Below the pieces are notes generated by a model, which saw nothing but the letters and a program-made list of their open reading frames with translations, did not search any database and was not told the DNA's origin. Position numbers and translations under genes: made by a program. Of a stretch of 64,000 bases of DNA, positions 22,625 through 34,869 are shown in pieces. Positions within the stretch are counted from its first letter, which is position 1, and the number at the start of each line of letters is the position of its first letter. This stretch comes from Helopsaltes ochotensis (taxonomy: Eukaryota > Chordata > Aves > Passeriformes > Locustellidae): the NCBI GenBank assembly GCA_013400155.1, contig VXBM01001235.1, positions 112,220-176,219 of the forward strand, written 5' to 3'.

Positions 22625-24700
22625 CAAGCTGTGAGCATACTGCGTATTTAAGTGTGTGTAAGAGGGAAGGTGGGGGGTAGGTTTAGCTGAATAAAAGATT
22701 GCTTGATATCCTGAAGTCCTTTGAAGAGTTTTATAGGCTTATAAAGCCCAGTGTGAATGAATGACATTTTTTCCCCCCTCTTTACTTTTTACATATGGAA
22801 GTTTGTTAACCTGCGTTTCAATTAGGGAATAATTATTAATTATACTAATTACAGGTTTAATGAAAACCGCATACTTTGCAAAAAAAAAAAAAAGTTAAGC
22901 TTTGGGCTGAAATTGTAGCTGCAGACAGTGATGCTCCAATAAAGGCTGAAGCAACACTTTCATGTGGAGGGTTTTACATAAATGTATACATTTCTTTAAC
23001 AAAACACTAAAGCACTAAAGCAACCTTTTATAAGAAAAAATGCACTGAGAACATATATCCAATAAATTATTTCAGACAATCCTGAGCTTTTTTCACCAAG
23101 AGTAGCAACCATTTACTTCATTTTAAAACTAAAACTCCACTGGATTCATTACAATCCTTATAAAAATAAAACCACACCCAAACTTGTCTTATTTGCTTAT
23201 TTAAATATCTACACAAAAAAAAGAAAAAAAAAGAAAAAATGCAAGTTACCAAGAGCTAGAAATTGTAATAATTTATACTGACAAAAGAAAGCATTGCCTA
23301 CCTTATTTAAGCTCACAACCATACAATTACACTCAAAAGCTAGAAAACTTAGATCTAATGCTGTAATTTTGTCCTGAACAACCCCCTTAATTATATTTAC
23401 CCTGACAATCTTTAAATTCCAAGCAGAAGAATCCCTAAAGTGAAACCTTTCTATTTTTGAATGTCCATTTTTTTTAAAAACATGCTCCATCCATTATACT
23501 TTCAAATAAATTTTTCAGGATCTTCTTACCCTGGATATCGCTTCTCCATGGGAAAAGACACCCTCGATGTTTTAAGAAATGTACATGAATTAGAAGCTGG
23601 TTATTTAAATTTTTTTGCAAATATACAAAGTAACAAAAACAGTCACTTACTGGAAATCAGTAAGATTTTAATCTAGTGTCATTTTTAACTAAGATAGAAA
23701 GTAGCATGACTACAGATCATTATTTTAAAAGCCTAAACTGTCATTACAGCTCATTCACTTTTACATAGTTTATTGACTTCTCAGGTGATTTCAAAATATA
23801 AAATATTAAAGATATAAAACCACTGTCACTATTAAAAAAAATCTCTGCCCATTTTTTTTTCTGGTTTTCACACCAGTTTTCTGTTGTCTTCTGCATTCAG
23901 TTGAGCAAGTGTTTTAAAGCACTGAAAACTGTTTCCATCACATTATTACACAGCAACTGAGACATATTTGCATAATGAAAATAATTATGTAGATAATATC
24001 AATAAGTATGATTAAAATCATCTATTGGGGGGGGTTTAAGTGGGAAGATGTAACTAATATTTATAAATTACCATTGTAAAATTAATAATGTTAAACATTT
24101 TTCAAAAAGAGCATGCAAAGCAGAAACCAATTGTTTTATTTTAAACCTCTTTCTATAATATTGTTGTTGCATTTTCCACAATTAACTGGAAACTTAATCC
24201 ATCAAAAGTACATACAATTAAATCAACTATACAGAGATGAAATTACTTTTCATATTCCTCTTCCCATGCAGAGACAGAATTCCAAAATTAAAGTAAATTA
24301 ACTAGGTTATTGAAATCCACTTGCAATCCTGATTTTAGACTAAAACAATATTTCAGCAAATACTTAAACAGACAATTAATGTTTATATGGGCAACAGAAA
24401 ACTGCCTGCAGTTTTAGATGAACACCATTCACTAATATTGACAAGTAAATAACTGGAGCTAGAATCACACTTAATTACTGTAGTCAACAACATTCATTAC
24501 TGAAGGCAGCATACAGCTTATATTAAAGTATAACATTATAGATTTACATATTTGTTATTTGCCCATTTTTCCTAATAAGATAAATTTGAAAAGATGAAAA
24601 ATGTATAGGATGCTTAATATGCCGGTACTAGAAAGTGCAAGTATTAATCAGTTTGGCAAACTGAGACGCAAAAACCCTTTCCAACAAAACAAAAATATTC
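22625..24700. other. very AT-rich noncoding stretch
   Basis: Very AT-rich, with an A-run at 22880-22893, an A/G-rich run at about 23214-23240 and a G8 run at about 24027-24034. Open frames of 60-90 codons show no domain. No transposon recognised. Confidence 0.5.
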
Positions 24701-24702
24701 AT

Positions 24703-24782
24703 TAGGTCCCTGTCCTGCAATCTGACCCAAATCTTTCTAACAGTGCCCCTGAATTCAGCAGGGCTCAGACCAGGATCCTCAA
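24703..24782. repeat. possible remnant of ancient palindromic repeat
   Basis: GGTCCCTGTCCTGCAATCTG at the left and GAATTCAGCAGGGCTCAGAC plus CAGGATCC at the right read as mirror-image ends. This is the same layout and vocabulary as the copy at 11613-11746 (a CCTGCAA side, a central 'AATTCA' block and a CAGGAT side). It is diverged. Confidence 0.4.
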
Positions 24783-24920
24783 CAGGCTCACAGAATTTCC
24801 TCCCTTTGATTTGAGCTACTCTCAGACTTAAGAACTACTGCAGCTTGACTTTCAGCCACAATTACTTGAATTTTCAGAGAGCAGCCTCATTTTTCTTTGT
24901 TTTATAATCTATTTTAGGAT

Positions 24921-24947
24921 TAATAATAATGATAATAATAATAATTG
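24921..24947. repeat. short (AAT)n microsatellite
   Basis: TAATAATAATGATAATAATAATAATT: about eight AAT units with one interruption. Confidence 0.9.
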
Positions 24948-25264
24948 CTATCACTGCCTGTGCATCACTGACACTTTAAACAGCATGGGAAGATGTGCCT
25001 GTTCCCAGGGTTAGAGTCCTACTTTTCATTGTACATTAAGGCTCTGTAGGGAGCAATCTCTGGGGGGCTGCCCTGACAAGAAGCACCCTTTTGAGTGGTT
25101 TTGGGCACACTGTGGCTTCTTTCCCTCCTGTCCCTCTGTAGAAATGTTGGTGCCCAGGGAACTTTCCCCAAATACTCATCAGCCTGCACAGAGAGGTCCC
25201 TGCTGGCTTTAGCCCAGGGTGCAACTCCCTCCTACTCAACAGCAGCACAAAAATAGTTGCAGCC

Positions 25265-25282
25265 AAAAAAAAAAAAAAAAAA
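25265..25282. repeat. A18 homopolymer
   Basis: Eighteen A followed by CC and a second short A-run. The long minus-strand frames reaching 25690 pass through the complement of this tract and are artefacts of it at their C-terminal end. Confidence 0.95.
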
Positions 25283-25299
25283 CCAAAAAAAGAAAATCA

Positions 25300-26165
25300 C
25301 CACAAAATGTGACAGGTCTGGACAAGCAGCTGGTGCACACATCACACCAGGGCTGTGACACGCAGCAGCTCTCAGGGCAGCAAGGCAGACTGCAATAAAA
25401 GCAGACAGCTGAAAAACAGCCAGCAGCAACTTTGGGCATGGACCTGTCAAAGATTCGCTCGCTGAGGCTCCTTGGTGAGTCCCAGAAATGTTGTGGCTTC
25501 TGCAAAACCTCCTGTGAGCAAAAGGAAGTGCAGAGCACCCACAAAGTGTCCAATGGCACAGGGGAACAAAGCAGTCATGTTTTCTTACAAAATGTAATTT
25601 TACATGCCAGAGGAAAGAAGAAACGGCCCAAGTCTCCAGAAAACACTGCTCACCTCTAATTTCCACTCCAGGCCCTTTAACAACTTTCAAACCCTTTTTG
25701 CCTTAAGCCTGTTTTATAGCAATTCCCAGAAAATTCAGGCAGCGCTTCTAACAGAGAAAACACTTCCATATCCTCCAGTTACAAAATTTCTCACATCTAA
25801 TGTATCACTCAGACATGGGCAAAAAAAGGCTTGAATAACCCTAAATTCACCTGCCTAAGCAAGGATCTCCTTTCCACCCTTGTAAAGAGCACTGCAAAGG
25901 GGAAACAAGGATAGAGACACTGCTCAGAGCACACCGAAAGCAAAGCGACTGTGACCCCACTGGCTGCTCTCAGGTTTGGGAGGAAGATTTTTCCTTTCCA
26001 GCTGCCCTATAAGAATAATGTGGATTTTACCACACAAGGGGAACTGACAGTGATCAGTATATCCAAACTATTGTATTAATAACACAACAATTCATAACCG
26101 CTGCCAGCTGGAGAAGAAACACAACAGAAGCAGGTCACACCAAGGTTTACTCAAGCCCTGCACTT
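25300..26165. other. noncoding, no assigned element
   Basis: Slightly GC-richer between 25300 and 25660, where minus-strand frames of 107 and 152 codons overlap. They have no recognisable domain and run into the poly-A complement, so I do not call them genes. Confidence 0.45.
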
Positions 26166-26169
26166 CTCT

Positions 26170-26225
26170 GTGTTCAGGCATTACTCCTCTGAAATCAATG
26201 GGAATTGGCTTGAAGTAAGGATGAT
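26170..26225. repeat. possible ancient repeat fragment
   Basis: The phrase CTGAAATCAATGGGAATTGG followed by GAAGTAAGGAT resembles the 'GAAGTCAATGGGAGTT...AAGGA' centre of the old palindromic amniote repeat seen better at 11613-11746. It is short and uncertain. Confidence 0.33.
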
Positions 26226-26399
26226 AACCCTGGAGTTGAAATATCCATTGCTTCACTACAGACCATTTCAAGGACTAGGTCTGATTATTCGTCCTCAGCA
26301 ATGGGAAAAGCTATGCTCTCACATTTCAAAATCAGGGGTGGGCTGAGAGGGCTGCCAAGTCTCCTCCAGCATCATGGCACCTCATTGTTAGTAGTCTTC

Positions 26400-26645
26400 A
26401 GAAGCCCCTTATTTCCATTTACATGAGTTCATTAGGATTACACAGGTGACTGATGTTCTATGCTAAGTGTCTCCGTGATTGCACAAAGTGCCATATTAAC
26501 AAAAATCAAAATAAAAATGCTTTGTCAAACACGGCGCAAAATGTCGCCGAGCGCTTCACGGGCAACTGTTTTAGCCTCCATATGCCTGCACACTATGAGT
26601 CAATCTTTAATTACATGATCATATAGAAAACTCCAGCCTCGGTGG
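26400..26645. promoter_or_regulatory. candidate regulatory element with dense CpG knot
   Basis: Six CpGs fall within 29 bp (26532-26560: ACGGCGCAAAATGTCGCCGA then GCGCTTCACG) in the middle of AT-rich DNA. This is far from any CpG island and unlikely to survive neutral deamination. The flanks carry CTCCGTGATTGC and TTTAATTACATGAT homeodomain/POU-type words. No repeat text. Selection or hypomethylation is inferred. Confidence 0.35.
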
Positions 26646-26649
26646 CAGG

Positions 26650-27600
26650 GGCTCTGAACATTATAAGCAACAAAACCCAAGGGAAGGAGCACATGGGGCT
26701 GCAGCTTCCCACTGCTACCACACCACTAACGCTGCACCAGCACCTCCCCGATCTCAATTCTGGTTATTCTCAAGTGTCCGCTAGAAGAGCGGCTTTGTTT
26801 CAAGAGTTCAAAATGCAAAAGCAGCTAAAAATTTATCTTTGCAGCACCAAAGCCCAACTGTCTTTGAATTTTGAGTCAGGCCCATCCTGAACATTTTCTG
26901 GCTGGATTACTGCTGTCCTCCTTTCCCCTTTTCTCCTGTCCACATGAGTTACATGAAGTTCTGTCTCTATAAACAGTTTCTTCTACAGACCCCCACAATT
27001 TTCTAAAATCTGGAGGCAAAATACTGAAAGAAAATGGTAATAGCAGTAGAAACCAGAAATATAAAGAGATGAGAAATCTTGGGTTGTGTATATGTCAGGG
27101 ACATTTTTCTCCAGCATTTCATGGCCCTGACAAGCAGCATGTGCCAAGCCAGTCCCAGGGTGGAGCTGGGACCCCCAATCCCAGGAACAGAGCAGCCCCA
27201 AGGGGACCAAGGTCCCAGTAGGCAGAGGAAGCTCATCCCACCAGCAGCCTGTGACTACAACTCCCCAAAATCTTTGATGTCAGGGCTACAGACCCTTTCC
27301 CTTCCCTCCTGTGACTCTTCAGGCCTGAAGCCTGCTGCCCTTTCCCCAAGGCAATGCCCAAAGCATCCCAGGTAGCGAATTTTACCAGGAAAATGGAGAA
27401 GAAACGTTAAAGCAGTCTACACATTGCACTCCATACACTTTATTTAGTGTTGAATACACACAGAGCCAGGCAAAATACTGATGCAAAATACTGTTTCATC
27501 CCTGATCCTAACACATAAGCCTAAATGCATCTTTACTGCTGAAAGCAGTCCTACCTGCTTCACCAAAATTAAAAAAAAAAAAAACCACAGACAAATTAGG
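26650..27600. other. noncoding with a GC-richer patch
   Basis: The patch at 27110-27370 is GC-richer and has open frames on both strands (75-98 codons) without domains. An A14 run lies near 27570-27583. I see no splice-bounded exon. Confidence 0.45.
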
Positions 27601-27639
27601 TCATATCAAGCTTCAAACTTTGCCTTTTTTTTTCCCTTC

Positions 27640-28060
27640 ACATAACTCGCTGATTGATTCCCAAGTTGGGGTCTTTGAGAATTTTGCACGCTAGGCACTT
27701 GTGTGGCAAGCAGAGCATCAGTGAGCCTCAGGTGGATTTCTGGACAAGGGAATAATATAATATGCTGGAGTCTGCTCGGTGCCCTCTCCATGCACAATAG
27801 CCCTGAGTGGCAGCGCGTGGTAAGCGGATGAAGCAGGAAGACGTGCATGATCTGATGAGCTTGGCTAAGCTGGGGGAGTCTCCTCTACTCTGCTAAATTA
27901 AAAACCTCCCTGCAATTTCAGTCCTAATCACCCCCTCTGATGCTGTAATTGATGATGGTCAGTTAACTCCTTCACTCCCGAGGCCGTTTATCAGAACCCA
28001 GGGAACTGTGCAGCAGCCAGCGCTTCGCGACTTCAATCGGTTCAGTTTAATGGGGCTTTC
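27640..28060. promoter_or_regulatory. candidate regulatory element, CpG-retaining
   Basis: Unique sequence with CpGs at intervals (near 27648, 27690, 27778, 27813, 27826 and a cluster at 27978-28038) and words such as TGATTGATTC, CTGTAATTGATGATGG and TTAATGGGG. It has the mixed AT/CpG texture of a vertebrate conserved noncoding element. No repeat and no intact reading frame. Confidence 0.3.
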
Positions 28061-28064
28061 TGGA

Positions 28065-31000
28065 AATGTTGGGGATTTGTAAGTGATATGAAGAATATGG
28101 GAAGTTGCAGCATAAATATTTCATGGCAGGCCTTTGGATACTTCAGATCCATAATGCCCCACTCCCAAGTGGTACAAGCTGTCTTTAAGCCTGGTTTGTG
28201 GCACGGAGACATACATTGGCTTCTCTGCCACTCTCCTCCCTGTGGCTGGCACAGGCAAGGAGCCAGCAGCATTATTACACCCTTGCACCTCCCAGCTGGC
28301 AAAATGGCCCTTTGCAGCCTTTACCAGTTGGTGCAAGCTGCTCTAACTTGTGTTGAGAAACCAAACCAGAGAAGAAAGTCCTATTTGCATTTTCAGCCTG
28401 ATTCCAGACACAGCCCCTGTATGCTGCACACACAGGCTTGCTGTTGGCTCCTACACAACGTGCTCCAAACTTAATAACGAAGGTGTGACTGGAGCTGTTA
28501 AAATGATCCTGGAGATAAATAATCTCTTTCCATTCCACCTCCTATTTATGAAAGTTTTCAGGGAATTGTCTGTACATCTCATTGTTCTCCTGCAGAATTC
28601 TTTTAAAGCTGTTTCACGCCAAGAAGGGGGGGGAAAAGAAAAATCTATAAGATGTGATATATGTTCATACTCTGCTGAATAAGAGGCTTTGCAGCATTGG
28701 GAAATCTATAGCATGAATTATTCTAACTGATTTATAATAGACAGTGATGCCTTAAGGACTCTATTCTGACTATTGTGCGTTGATGACAGGGTTGATGTAC
28801 TACCTGCACCGTGTTCTGTAACCAGAGCATCCAAAGCAGATGCCCATATACCTGATTTAGAATTACTGCCTATTACTGCACTTTAGAAAAGGGCAAGAAG
28901 CTTGCCCTTGTTATATTTTTAAGGTTATAATTTTTAAGGTTGTGTCTCAAAAGACTCAGAGCTCAATACAACTGATATTTAATATAGTTCCAGGATCAAC
29001 AGCCAGTCATCGACCCTAGATTCTTAAACTTCTCCTTCCATATTAAAATGCCAGCAACTGCTGGAGTCTGCTCTTTTATTTCTGTTGTGTTGCTTTGCTT
29101 TCTTTTCTGCCTGGGGAATAGGCTACACAGTCTGGATAGTGTGAACCTGCTCAGTTTGCAAACCCCAGCACTGCAGTTCTGTGATTAGGAAACCAACTGG
29201 CTCAGGGAACACCTGGCTATCAAGAGTTGAGCCAGCTCCAAGAAGGCCAAGGCAGAAACCCCTTTCTGTGGCCCAAGCAGCAGCAGTTCAAAGCTGCCCT
29301 CAGAAGATTTCGAGACTACTTTACCCAGTGATTAATGCCTGACTGGTGGTTGATGGAAAGAAAACGGGGTGAACTGATAGATCTTTCCACCCAAGGCAAT
29401 CCATGTAACCTGCCTGCAGGGGAGAACTGTTATTTTCTAGATACTTTGACAGATCAAAGCATTGGTTCTAGACAGCCATTCGTACTCAGATCACTGATCC
29501 ACCTTGTGAAGAGTGCAATATTCTCATAGCACTTCATCAGTGACCAACATTAAAAAGAAAAAAATACGACTTCTGACTTTTCTGGCTGCATGAGGACAGA
29601 GTCCTGGCTGGTTTCCAGCAGCCTTGGTCAAGTCCAACATTAAAGTAACTGATGACATAGCCAGAGGCAAGAAAATAGTTTTATTAGAGTCCATCTTGCT
29701 GCTGCTGCATTTTGAAGAAATAATCTCTCAGGCCCCCAAAGTAACCACATCATCCCTCTTCCAATATTGCCTGCACTGTTTGACTAATGCAGCACAATAC
29801 CAAAGTTCCTATTAAATGAGGACACAACAATTCAGTCTCTAACACACAACAAAACAACTGGCCCTGAAGTTCTTCCAGCACAACCAGGATCCACATGGCA
29901 CCGAAAGGTGGAGTGTCTGCCAGCCAGTAAATGAATTTAATTAGGCACTGGAGTGCTGGTCTCACATGGCTGGGACTGTTGAGTGTAGGTGTGTGTGCAC
30001 GTGTACTCTGGACACATTAGCAGAACTCAGCCCAACTGCAAGAGAATCCATCGATTTCTCCTGTAGCAATTAAGCCAAACAGACCACCCTGACCACGCCA
30101 ATAGGACATCCACTGGGCTTGATGTGGGGAAATTACTGTAAGGTTGAATGGGAACACACAGAAAGACACACCTGCAGGTAAATACCCGAATTCCAACTTT
30201 TATATGACCTGGATATATGAGTGTATGACTCCTATACAACTTAAATGTTTTCTTCACTTAGAAGCCATTAAAGACAGGAGAGAATTGAGCCTGTTAAAGA
30301 AAAAATAAATTAAAGAACATCTAAGAAAGACATCTGAAGATTAGGCCGTCCCTTTCACAGGACAAATTTGATAGCTTTCCTCAGAGAAAAAGCATGAAAG
30401 GAAATGTGCTGAAGACATTGGGGAAACTATTCCATTTACTGGGTCAGATACCTACAAGCAGCTGTGCTTCCATATCCAAATGACATGCAAACTACTACGA
30501 CTCCAAGAAATGTGAAAAGTAATTTAGTCCCTTCTTTTAATATGTGCTTTTATAGATATATCACTGACAAGCTCTCTGCACCTATTCAGGCACTAGTACC
30601 AATACAGCCAACCCCAGAACTGTTTCCTTGTGCAGCTTGGGGCAAGGGGAGGCAGGGGCCACAAACCAAATTAATTGGCCAGTGGGGATTTCCCTCAGAG
30701 GAGCAAGCGGTCTTGGGGGACACGAGGCTGACACTTTCCTCCATTCCCCTTTTGCAGCCCGTGACAGGAATGAATCTGTAGGTGACAGGCAGGACACAGC
30801 CACATGGATACAGCACTCTGTGTTACAGCTTCCAAGGGCCAACACACGTCCTAAAAGGACAACTGGAAGCCACCACAATCCGGTGCAGCCCATTGTCACA
30901 CACCTGAGTTTTTCCCCCAAGAGTTTTACAAGATGGAGAGAGAGCCCTATGTTACCTTTGACCTCCTTCCCAGGCAGCACTTGGGGAGAACACCAAATGA

Positions 31001-31135
31001 GGGACTCCATCTATTCTGCCGGCCTTCCATTCCCACTTTCTTATATTTAACAGTTTCATTGTAAATGAGTAAAGCATTAGGACATTAGCTTATATTGTAC
31101 TGCAAAGCCTATTCCAGTAAACCTGTCAAAATTGG
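28065..31135. other. noncoding stretch, no assigned element
   Basis: Unique sequence. The stretch at 30580-31050 is GC-richer and shows 140-codon frames on both strands at once, a sign of few stop codons rather than of a gene. No repeat family or RNA gene recognised. Confidence 0.45.
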
Positions 31136-31141
31136 CATCAT

Positions 31142-31225
31142 TAATAATAATACTTAGCACTTACATACTGCTTTACATTTTCAGAGCACCGTAGACATTA
31201 ACTTAATTAACAAGTGACAGTTTCA
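31142..31225 (-). repeat. ancient MIR3/L3-type repeat relic
   Basis: The text TAATAATAATACTTAGCACT, TACATACTGCTTTACATTTT and TCAGAGCACCGTAGACATTAA closely follows the widespread amniote repeat phrase 'AATACTTAGCACTTATATAGCGCTTTACATTTTCAAAGC...ACATTAA'. The relic at 55575-55675 is read in the opposite direction, so this copy is placed on the minus strand. Confidence 0.55.
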
Positions 31226-31229
31226 CAAG

Positions 31230-32200
31230 TAGAAGCTCTCCTTGCAGCACCAGCCTGCGTGCCTGAATTTCTCACAAAATCTCAAACTCTGCATTAATCC
31301 ACTTGTCTTTCATCCTTCTGAAAAGATTATCTTCCTTTTTATTCACCTACTTTGGATATATACACACGCTTTTAAAAACCAAGCTATTAAAAATATTCAG
31401 GTGGAAGAACACTGACTTAACACAAGCTAATTAGGAAATCCACATTACCCTACTTTTCAGCCTAAATTACTCAAAAGTCAGAGCTCTATAAAGCACATGT
31501 CTGAACAGAATAGGGCTCTAAATTGGTGTAAAGTGTACTTAATATTGATTGCTCTGCAATTTCCAAAACTGTTCAGAAACAGAGAGACATCATTAGGTTT
31601 TATTTGAATTTTTCCTTCAGGTTTAAAAAGAAAGATGGCAAAAAAATCAATACAGCTACAGAAGTAAAGTAAGTGAAGCCCCGTCTCTAGCAATTTGCAG
31701 GGCAAATTCACTGGGGAGAACAACATTCACTTCTTAGTGCCACATTTCAGAGCCATTACTGATTTCCAAAGCTGAAGTTTAGGCATGATGGTGTCACATC
31801 TGCCTTGTTTTCTACTTGTAGCCCACCAAAGAAACCCAGCACCCAAAGGACACCGTTGTACCAGATGGAAAATCTCTGCATGACCTACTAGGGAGGGAAG
31901 GTCCTTACTCACTCTGCCCTTCATCACAGAGCTTCAGTTTCCAAAAGCAAAGGGAGAACTTGATAATCTTTCCCAAAAAACCCTTTTTCTGAGGCACTTA
32001 CGAAGACGATAGCCCACAGGTTGTGTGGGTGGCAGATGCACTCCCTGGCAAGGGTGAGCCACACTGCTCAGTGTCACAGGGCCACCACAGACACCACCAG
32101 GCCAAATAGAAAACTCTACCCAAATACTTGTGCAAGAGGACAAATAAACATTCAGCTTGAAAACACAGAGATTGTTGTCTCTCCCCCACCACCAACAGCT
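31230..32200. other. noncoding, no assigned element
   Basis: AT-rich to 31700, then mixed. No exon with splice sites and no known repeat. Confidence 0.45.
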
Positions 32201-32209
32201 GGGTGCCAG

Positions 32210-32904
32210 CTTTAAACCCCCACCACTGCTCACTAAAGCACTCTGCACAACCAAAAAATGAGTATCTCAAGGGTAGGAGCACCCAGAGCTGCTGCTGGCT
32301 TTGGGAAAGCTTTCAGCACCCCCAGCCTGCCCTCTCCAGAGCCCCCAGACCAGCAAGAACCCTGGCACCTTCAGCCCATCACACAACCAAGAGGTACAAA
32401 AAGTCTTTGTAGACTCTGGGTTACTCACAACTTTGATACATTTCCGCACGGAGGGAACCAGGTCTTGCAGGAAAGTCTGCTCCAAACCGGTCCTAGCTCC
32501 TCGTTTTGGAAGCCTCTGGGAGAAATGAGCAGCCCAGCCCCCAGAAGCTCCTGCTGCAACCCCACAGATGTCCACGCTCATGAGGGAGCACCACAACCCT
32601 CCCCTCCAGCAGCCAAACCCTCCTGGAACTAATTCCACCTCTTTTATGGTAGGGTAGGGTGGGGTCACAGCTAAATCCCTGCACTCCCACCCCATGGCAG
32701 CTGTGGGGGCAGGAAGGGGGTGTTCCCAATTGGTGCTGGCCCCACTGGGAAGGGAGATGCCCACCACACTGCAGCATCTCGATGAGGACCCTTCCAACCC
32801 CTGGAGTCAAGAAGTTGATGTGTTCATAGTCCAGCTCATGCTCTTGGTGGTTGCTGGAAAACATTTGTGGCTAAAGCCCTCCAAAAACACACAGGTGCTA
32901 CCAG
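32210..32904. other. GC-rich unassigned block ending at A67
   Basis: A GC-rich segment with overlapping open frames on both strands (up to 176 codons on the minus strand, 124 on the plus strand) that ends abruptly at a 67-base A-run. This could be the body of a poly-adenylated retrocopy on the plus strand. However, I recognise no parent gene, see no AATAAA in the last 40 bp before the A-run and found no matching target-site duplication. The frames show no domains. Confidence 0.3.

Positions 32905-32971
<67 letters not shown>
32905..32971. repeat. A67 homopolymer
   Basis: An uninterrupted run of 67 A. Immediately after it, AAGGCA (32970-32975) and TGCCTT (32983-32988) form a small inverted repeat. 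Either a mononucleotide microsatellite or a retroposon tail. The length is uncertain in any assembly. Confidence 0.95.
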
Positions 32972-32974
<3 letters not shown>

Positions 32975-32976
<2 letters not shown>

Positions 32977-34255
32977 TGCACGTGCCTTTTTGTTTTATAA
33001 GCACCTGAACCCCAGTGTGGGGTCATTTCCCACAAAGTGCCCAGGCTGTGCCCCACGTCACTGAAAAGCAGCTTCTCCATACAGCACATACTGCTCTGTG
33101 GGATTAGCCATGACAGGAACGTTAATTTATAGCACGGCAGTCACGTTGGGAGGTGATGTTGCTTTTCAGCTGCCTCTTGTGTAAAAGGTGGCACTGTCCT
33201 GCATCTGCTCCGAGAGTGACAGGCAGGAACCCAACAGCACCAGGGAAATGGCTGTGAGCTCTTACCAGTGGTACTTCTCATTGGACAAACCCTCAGCTGA
33301 CAAAAATCAGCACTGCTCCACAAAAAAAGTGGTGAAAGCAGCAGTACAGGCTGTTTCTTCAAACAAATCCATTGCTTAAGGAGTGTGTTATAGTATCAAA
33401 ATGTTTGCTAAATTAATTGTTCTAGATCCAAAGGCTCTTTTTAAGACAGCTGATGATGGGTTTTGGCTGCAGTATGTTTATGCACAGATTTGCACACAGA
33501 AAAACAACCTTATTCAGCTGCGACAAGGGTTTCCAAACCAACCTGAACTACCAGTTCACAGTGCTAACAATAATTCAGAATTTCCCTTCCTCTCATAGCT
33601 CAAACACTGGCAGCACTCCTATCAGAGCATTAAATATCTGCTGTAAGCCTCTGTGTAGCAGGAAGATTACATCCCCCAGATTTCACAGTTCAAAAGTTTA
33701 TACTGTCCTGAGCTATTTATAGACTGCTGACACTGCCTCTTCTTCAGTGCAGATATCCTGCAGAAAAAAAAAATAATAATAATAAGTTCATGCCAGTTTG
33801 AAACAGGTTTTCAAAGGCTTGTTTTCTGATCAGCTCTCAGTCCTGCATCTGAAACTTGTCTTTGCTGGCTCGAGGTTTGTAATTAAGTATTCTTCTGACC
33901 TTCCATTAACTTGACACTTCGAAAAGGAAGTTAAAATTTAGAACTGGATAATCAATACTAAAATCAACATATCCTTTGCTTCTAGTTAATCATTTACTCA
34001 GAAGAAGCAGGAACAACTTTTGGGAAAGAAAAACTAAATTAAGGAATCCACAGGTTAAAAATTATTTCTGCCATGATCATTAATAGAATGATCACTCCCT
34101 CCTGTACATCCATATATTTAGTTTAGATGTACATTCCATTGTACATCTTTTCTCTAGGGCTTTCAGCACATAAATCTCTCAAACTCTCTCTTGATGCAGG
34201 ACTGCTTTCAAAACCCCAAATAGATAATTTTGTGTCATCTCCTTATATCCAGTTC
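32975..34255. other. noncoding, no assigned element
   Basis: Unique sequence with a short A-run and (AAT)n at about 33764-33785. Open frames of 60-90 codons without domains. Confidence 0.45.
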
Positions 34256-34261
34256 CAGAGA

Positions 34262-34328
34262 GCTAAGATTCAGGCCTTGGTCTAATCCCATTTACACAGA
34301 TCAAAATCAGAACTCATTCCACTGGAGT
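34262..34328. repeat. possible remnant of ancient amniote repeat
   Basis: AGATTCAGGCCTTGGTCTAA, TCCCATTTACACAGATCAAA and ATCAGAACTCATTCCACTGG follow the order of an old repeat whose phrases run 'ATTCAGGCCCTGGTCTAATCCCATTTACACCAG...AATCAGGAGTAACTCCATTGAAG'. Moderately convincing. Confidence 0.45.
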
Positions 34329-34642
34329 GGGCAGCATGGCACTGCTGAAAACCTGCCCTGCTTCTTGCTTTTGGCACTTTTGTGTAGGATGCTTTTAGCA
34401 CATCTCTGAGCCAACTGATTTGAATGTGGTCTCTAATTAGACCCCTGTTTTAAAAATCAGGTGGCACTCATGCCTGTGACCATCTCTGCCCTGCAGGGTT
34501 CTCAGGTCAACGTCCTTCACACGCAGCCTCCACCCTGCCCTGATCTGGGGCTGCCAGTGTCACACTGGTTTGCCTTTTCATTCCTCAGATCCCTACTTTA
34601 TGGTTGTACTGAAAAGGGAAGAGGTAGAGAGAGGGAAAAGTT

Positions 34643-34860
34643 TTGGAACCAATCAAATGCTTCCAGGGATGGTGATCCCACCACTTCCCTGGGCAGCCTA
34701 TTCCAGTGCTTAAAAACTCTGTCAGGGAAGAAATCTTTCCTCATATCCAAACTAAACCTCCCCTGGTGTAAGTTGAGACCATTTCCTCTTGTCCTGTCAG
34801 TTCTTACTTGGGAGATGATACCAACTCCCACCTGGGTACACTTTCCTGTCAGGATTATTG
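34643..34860 (-). mobile_element. CR1 LINE fragment with ORF2 C-terminal remnant
   Basis: Left to right it reads TGGTGATCCCACCACTTCCC, TGGGCAGCCTATTCCAGTGC, TCCAAACTAAACCTCCCCTG, GACCATTTCCTCTTGTCCTG and TTACTTGGGAGATGATACCA, the reverse complement of an avian CR1. The minus strand translates to a clear remnant of the end of ORF2 (reverse transcriptase polyprotein): GRFSLDMRKDFF then HWNRLPREVVGSPSLEAF. It lacks the catalytic reverse-transcriptase and endonuclease domains and the CR1 tail repeat, so it is truncated at both ends and inert. Confidence 0.93.
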
Positions 34861-34869
34861 TGTGATTTC

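Noticed and set aside
25232..25690. 152-codon minus-strand ORF with apparent membrane-like C-terminus
   Set aside because: The aromatic 'membrane' segment is just the translated complement of the A-runs at 25265-25290. No homology recognised.
30582..31050. 140-142-codon ORFs on both strands
   Set aside because: Mirror-image open frames in a GC-richer patch without domains or splice sites.
32267..32797. 176-codon minus-strand ORF with a 124-codon plus-strand ORF across it
   Set aside because: Both strands are open at once in a GC-rich patch with few stops, and no domain, splice site or start context supports a gene.
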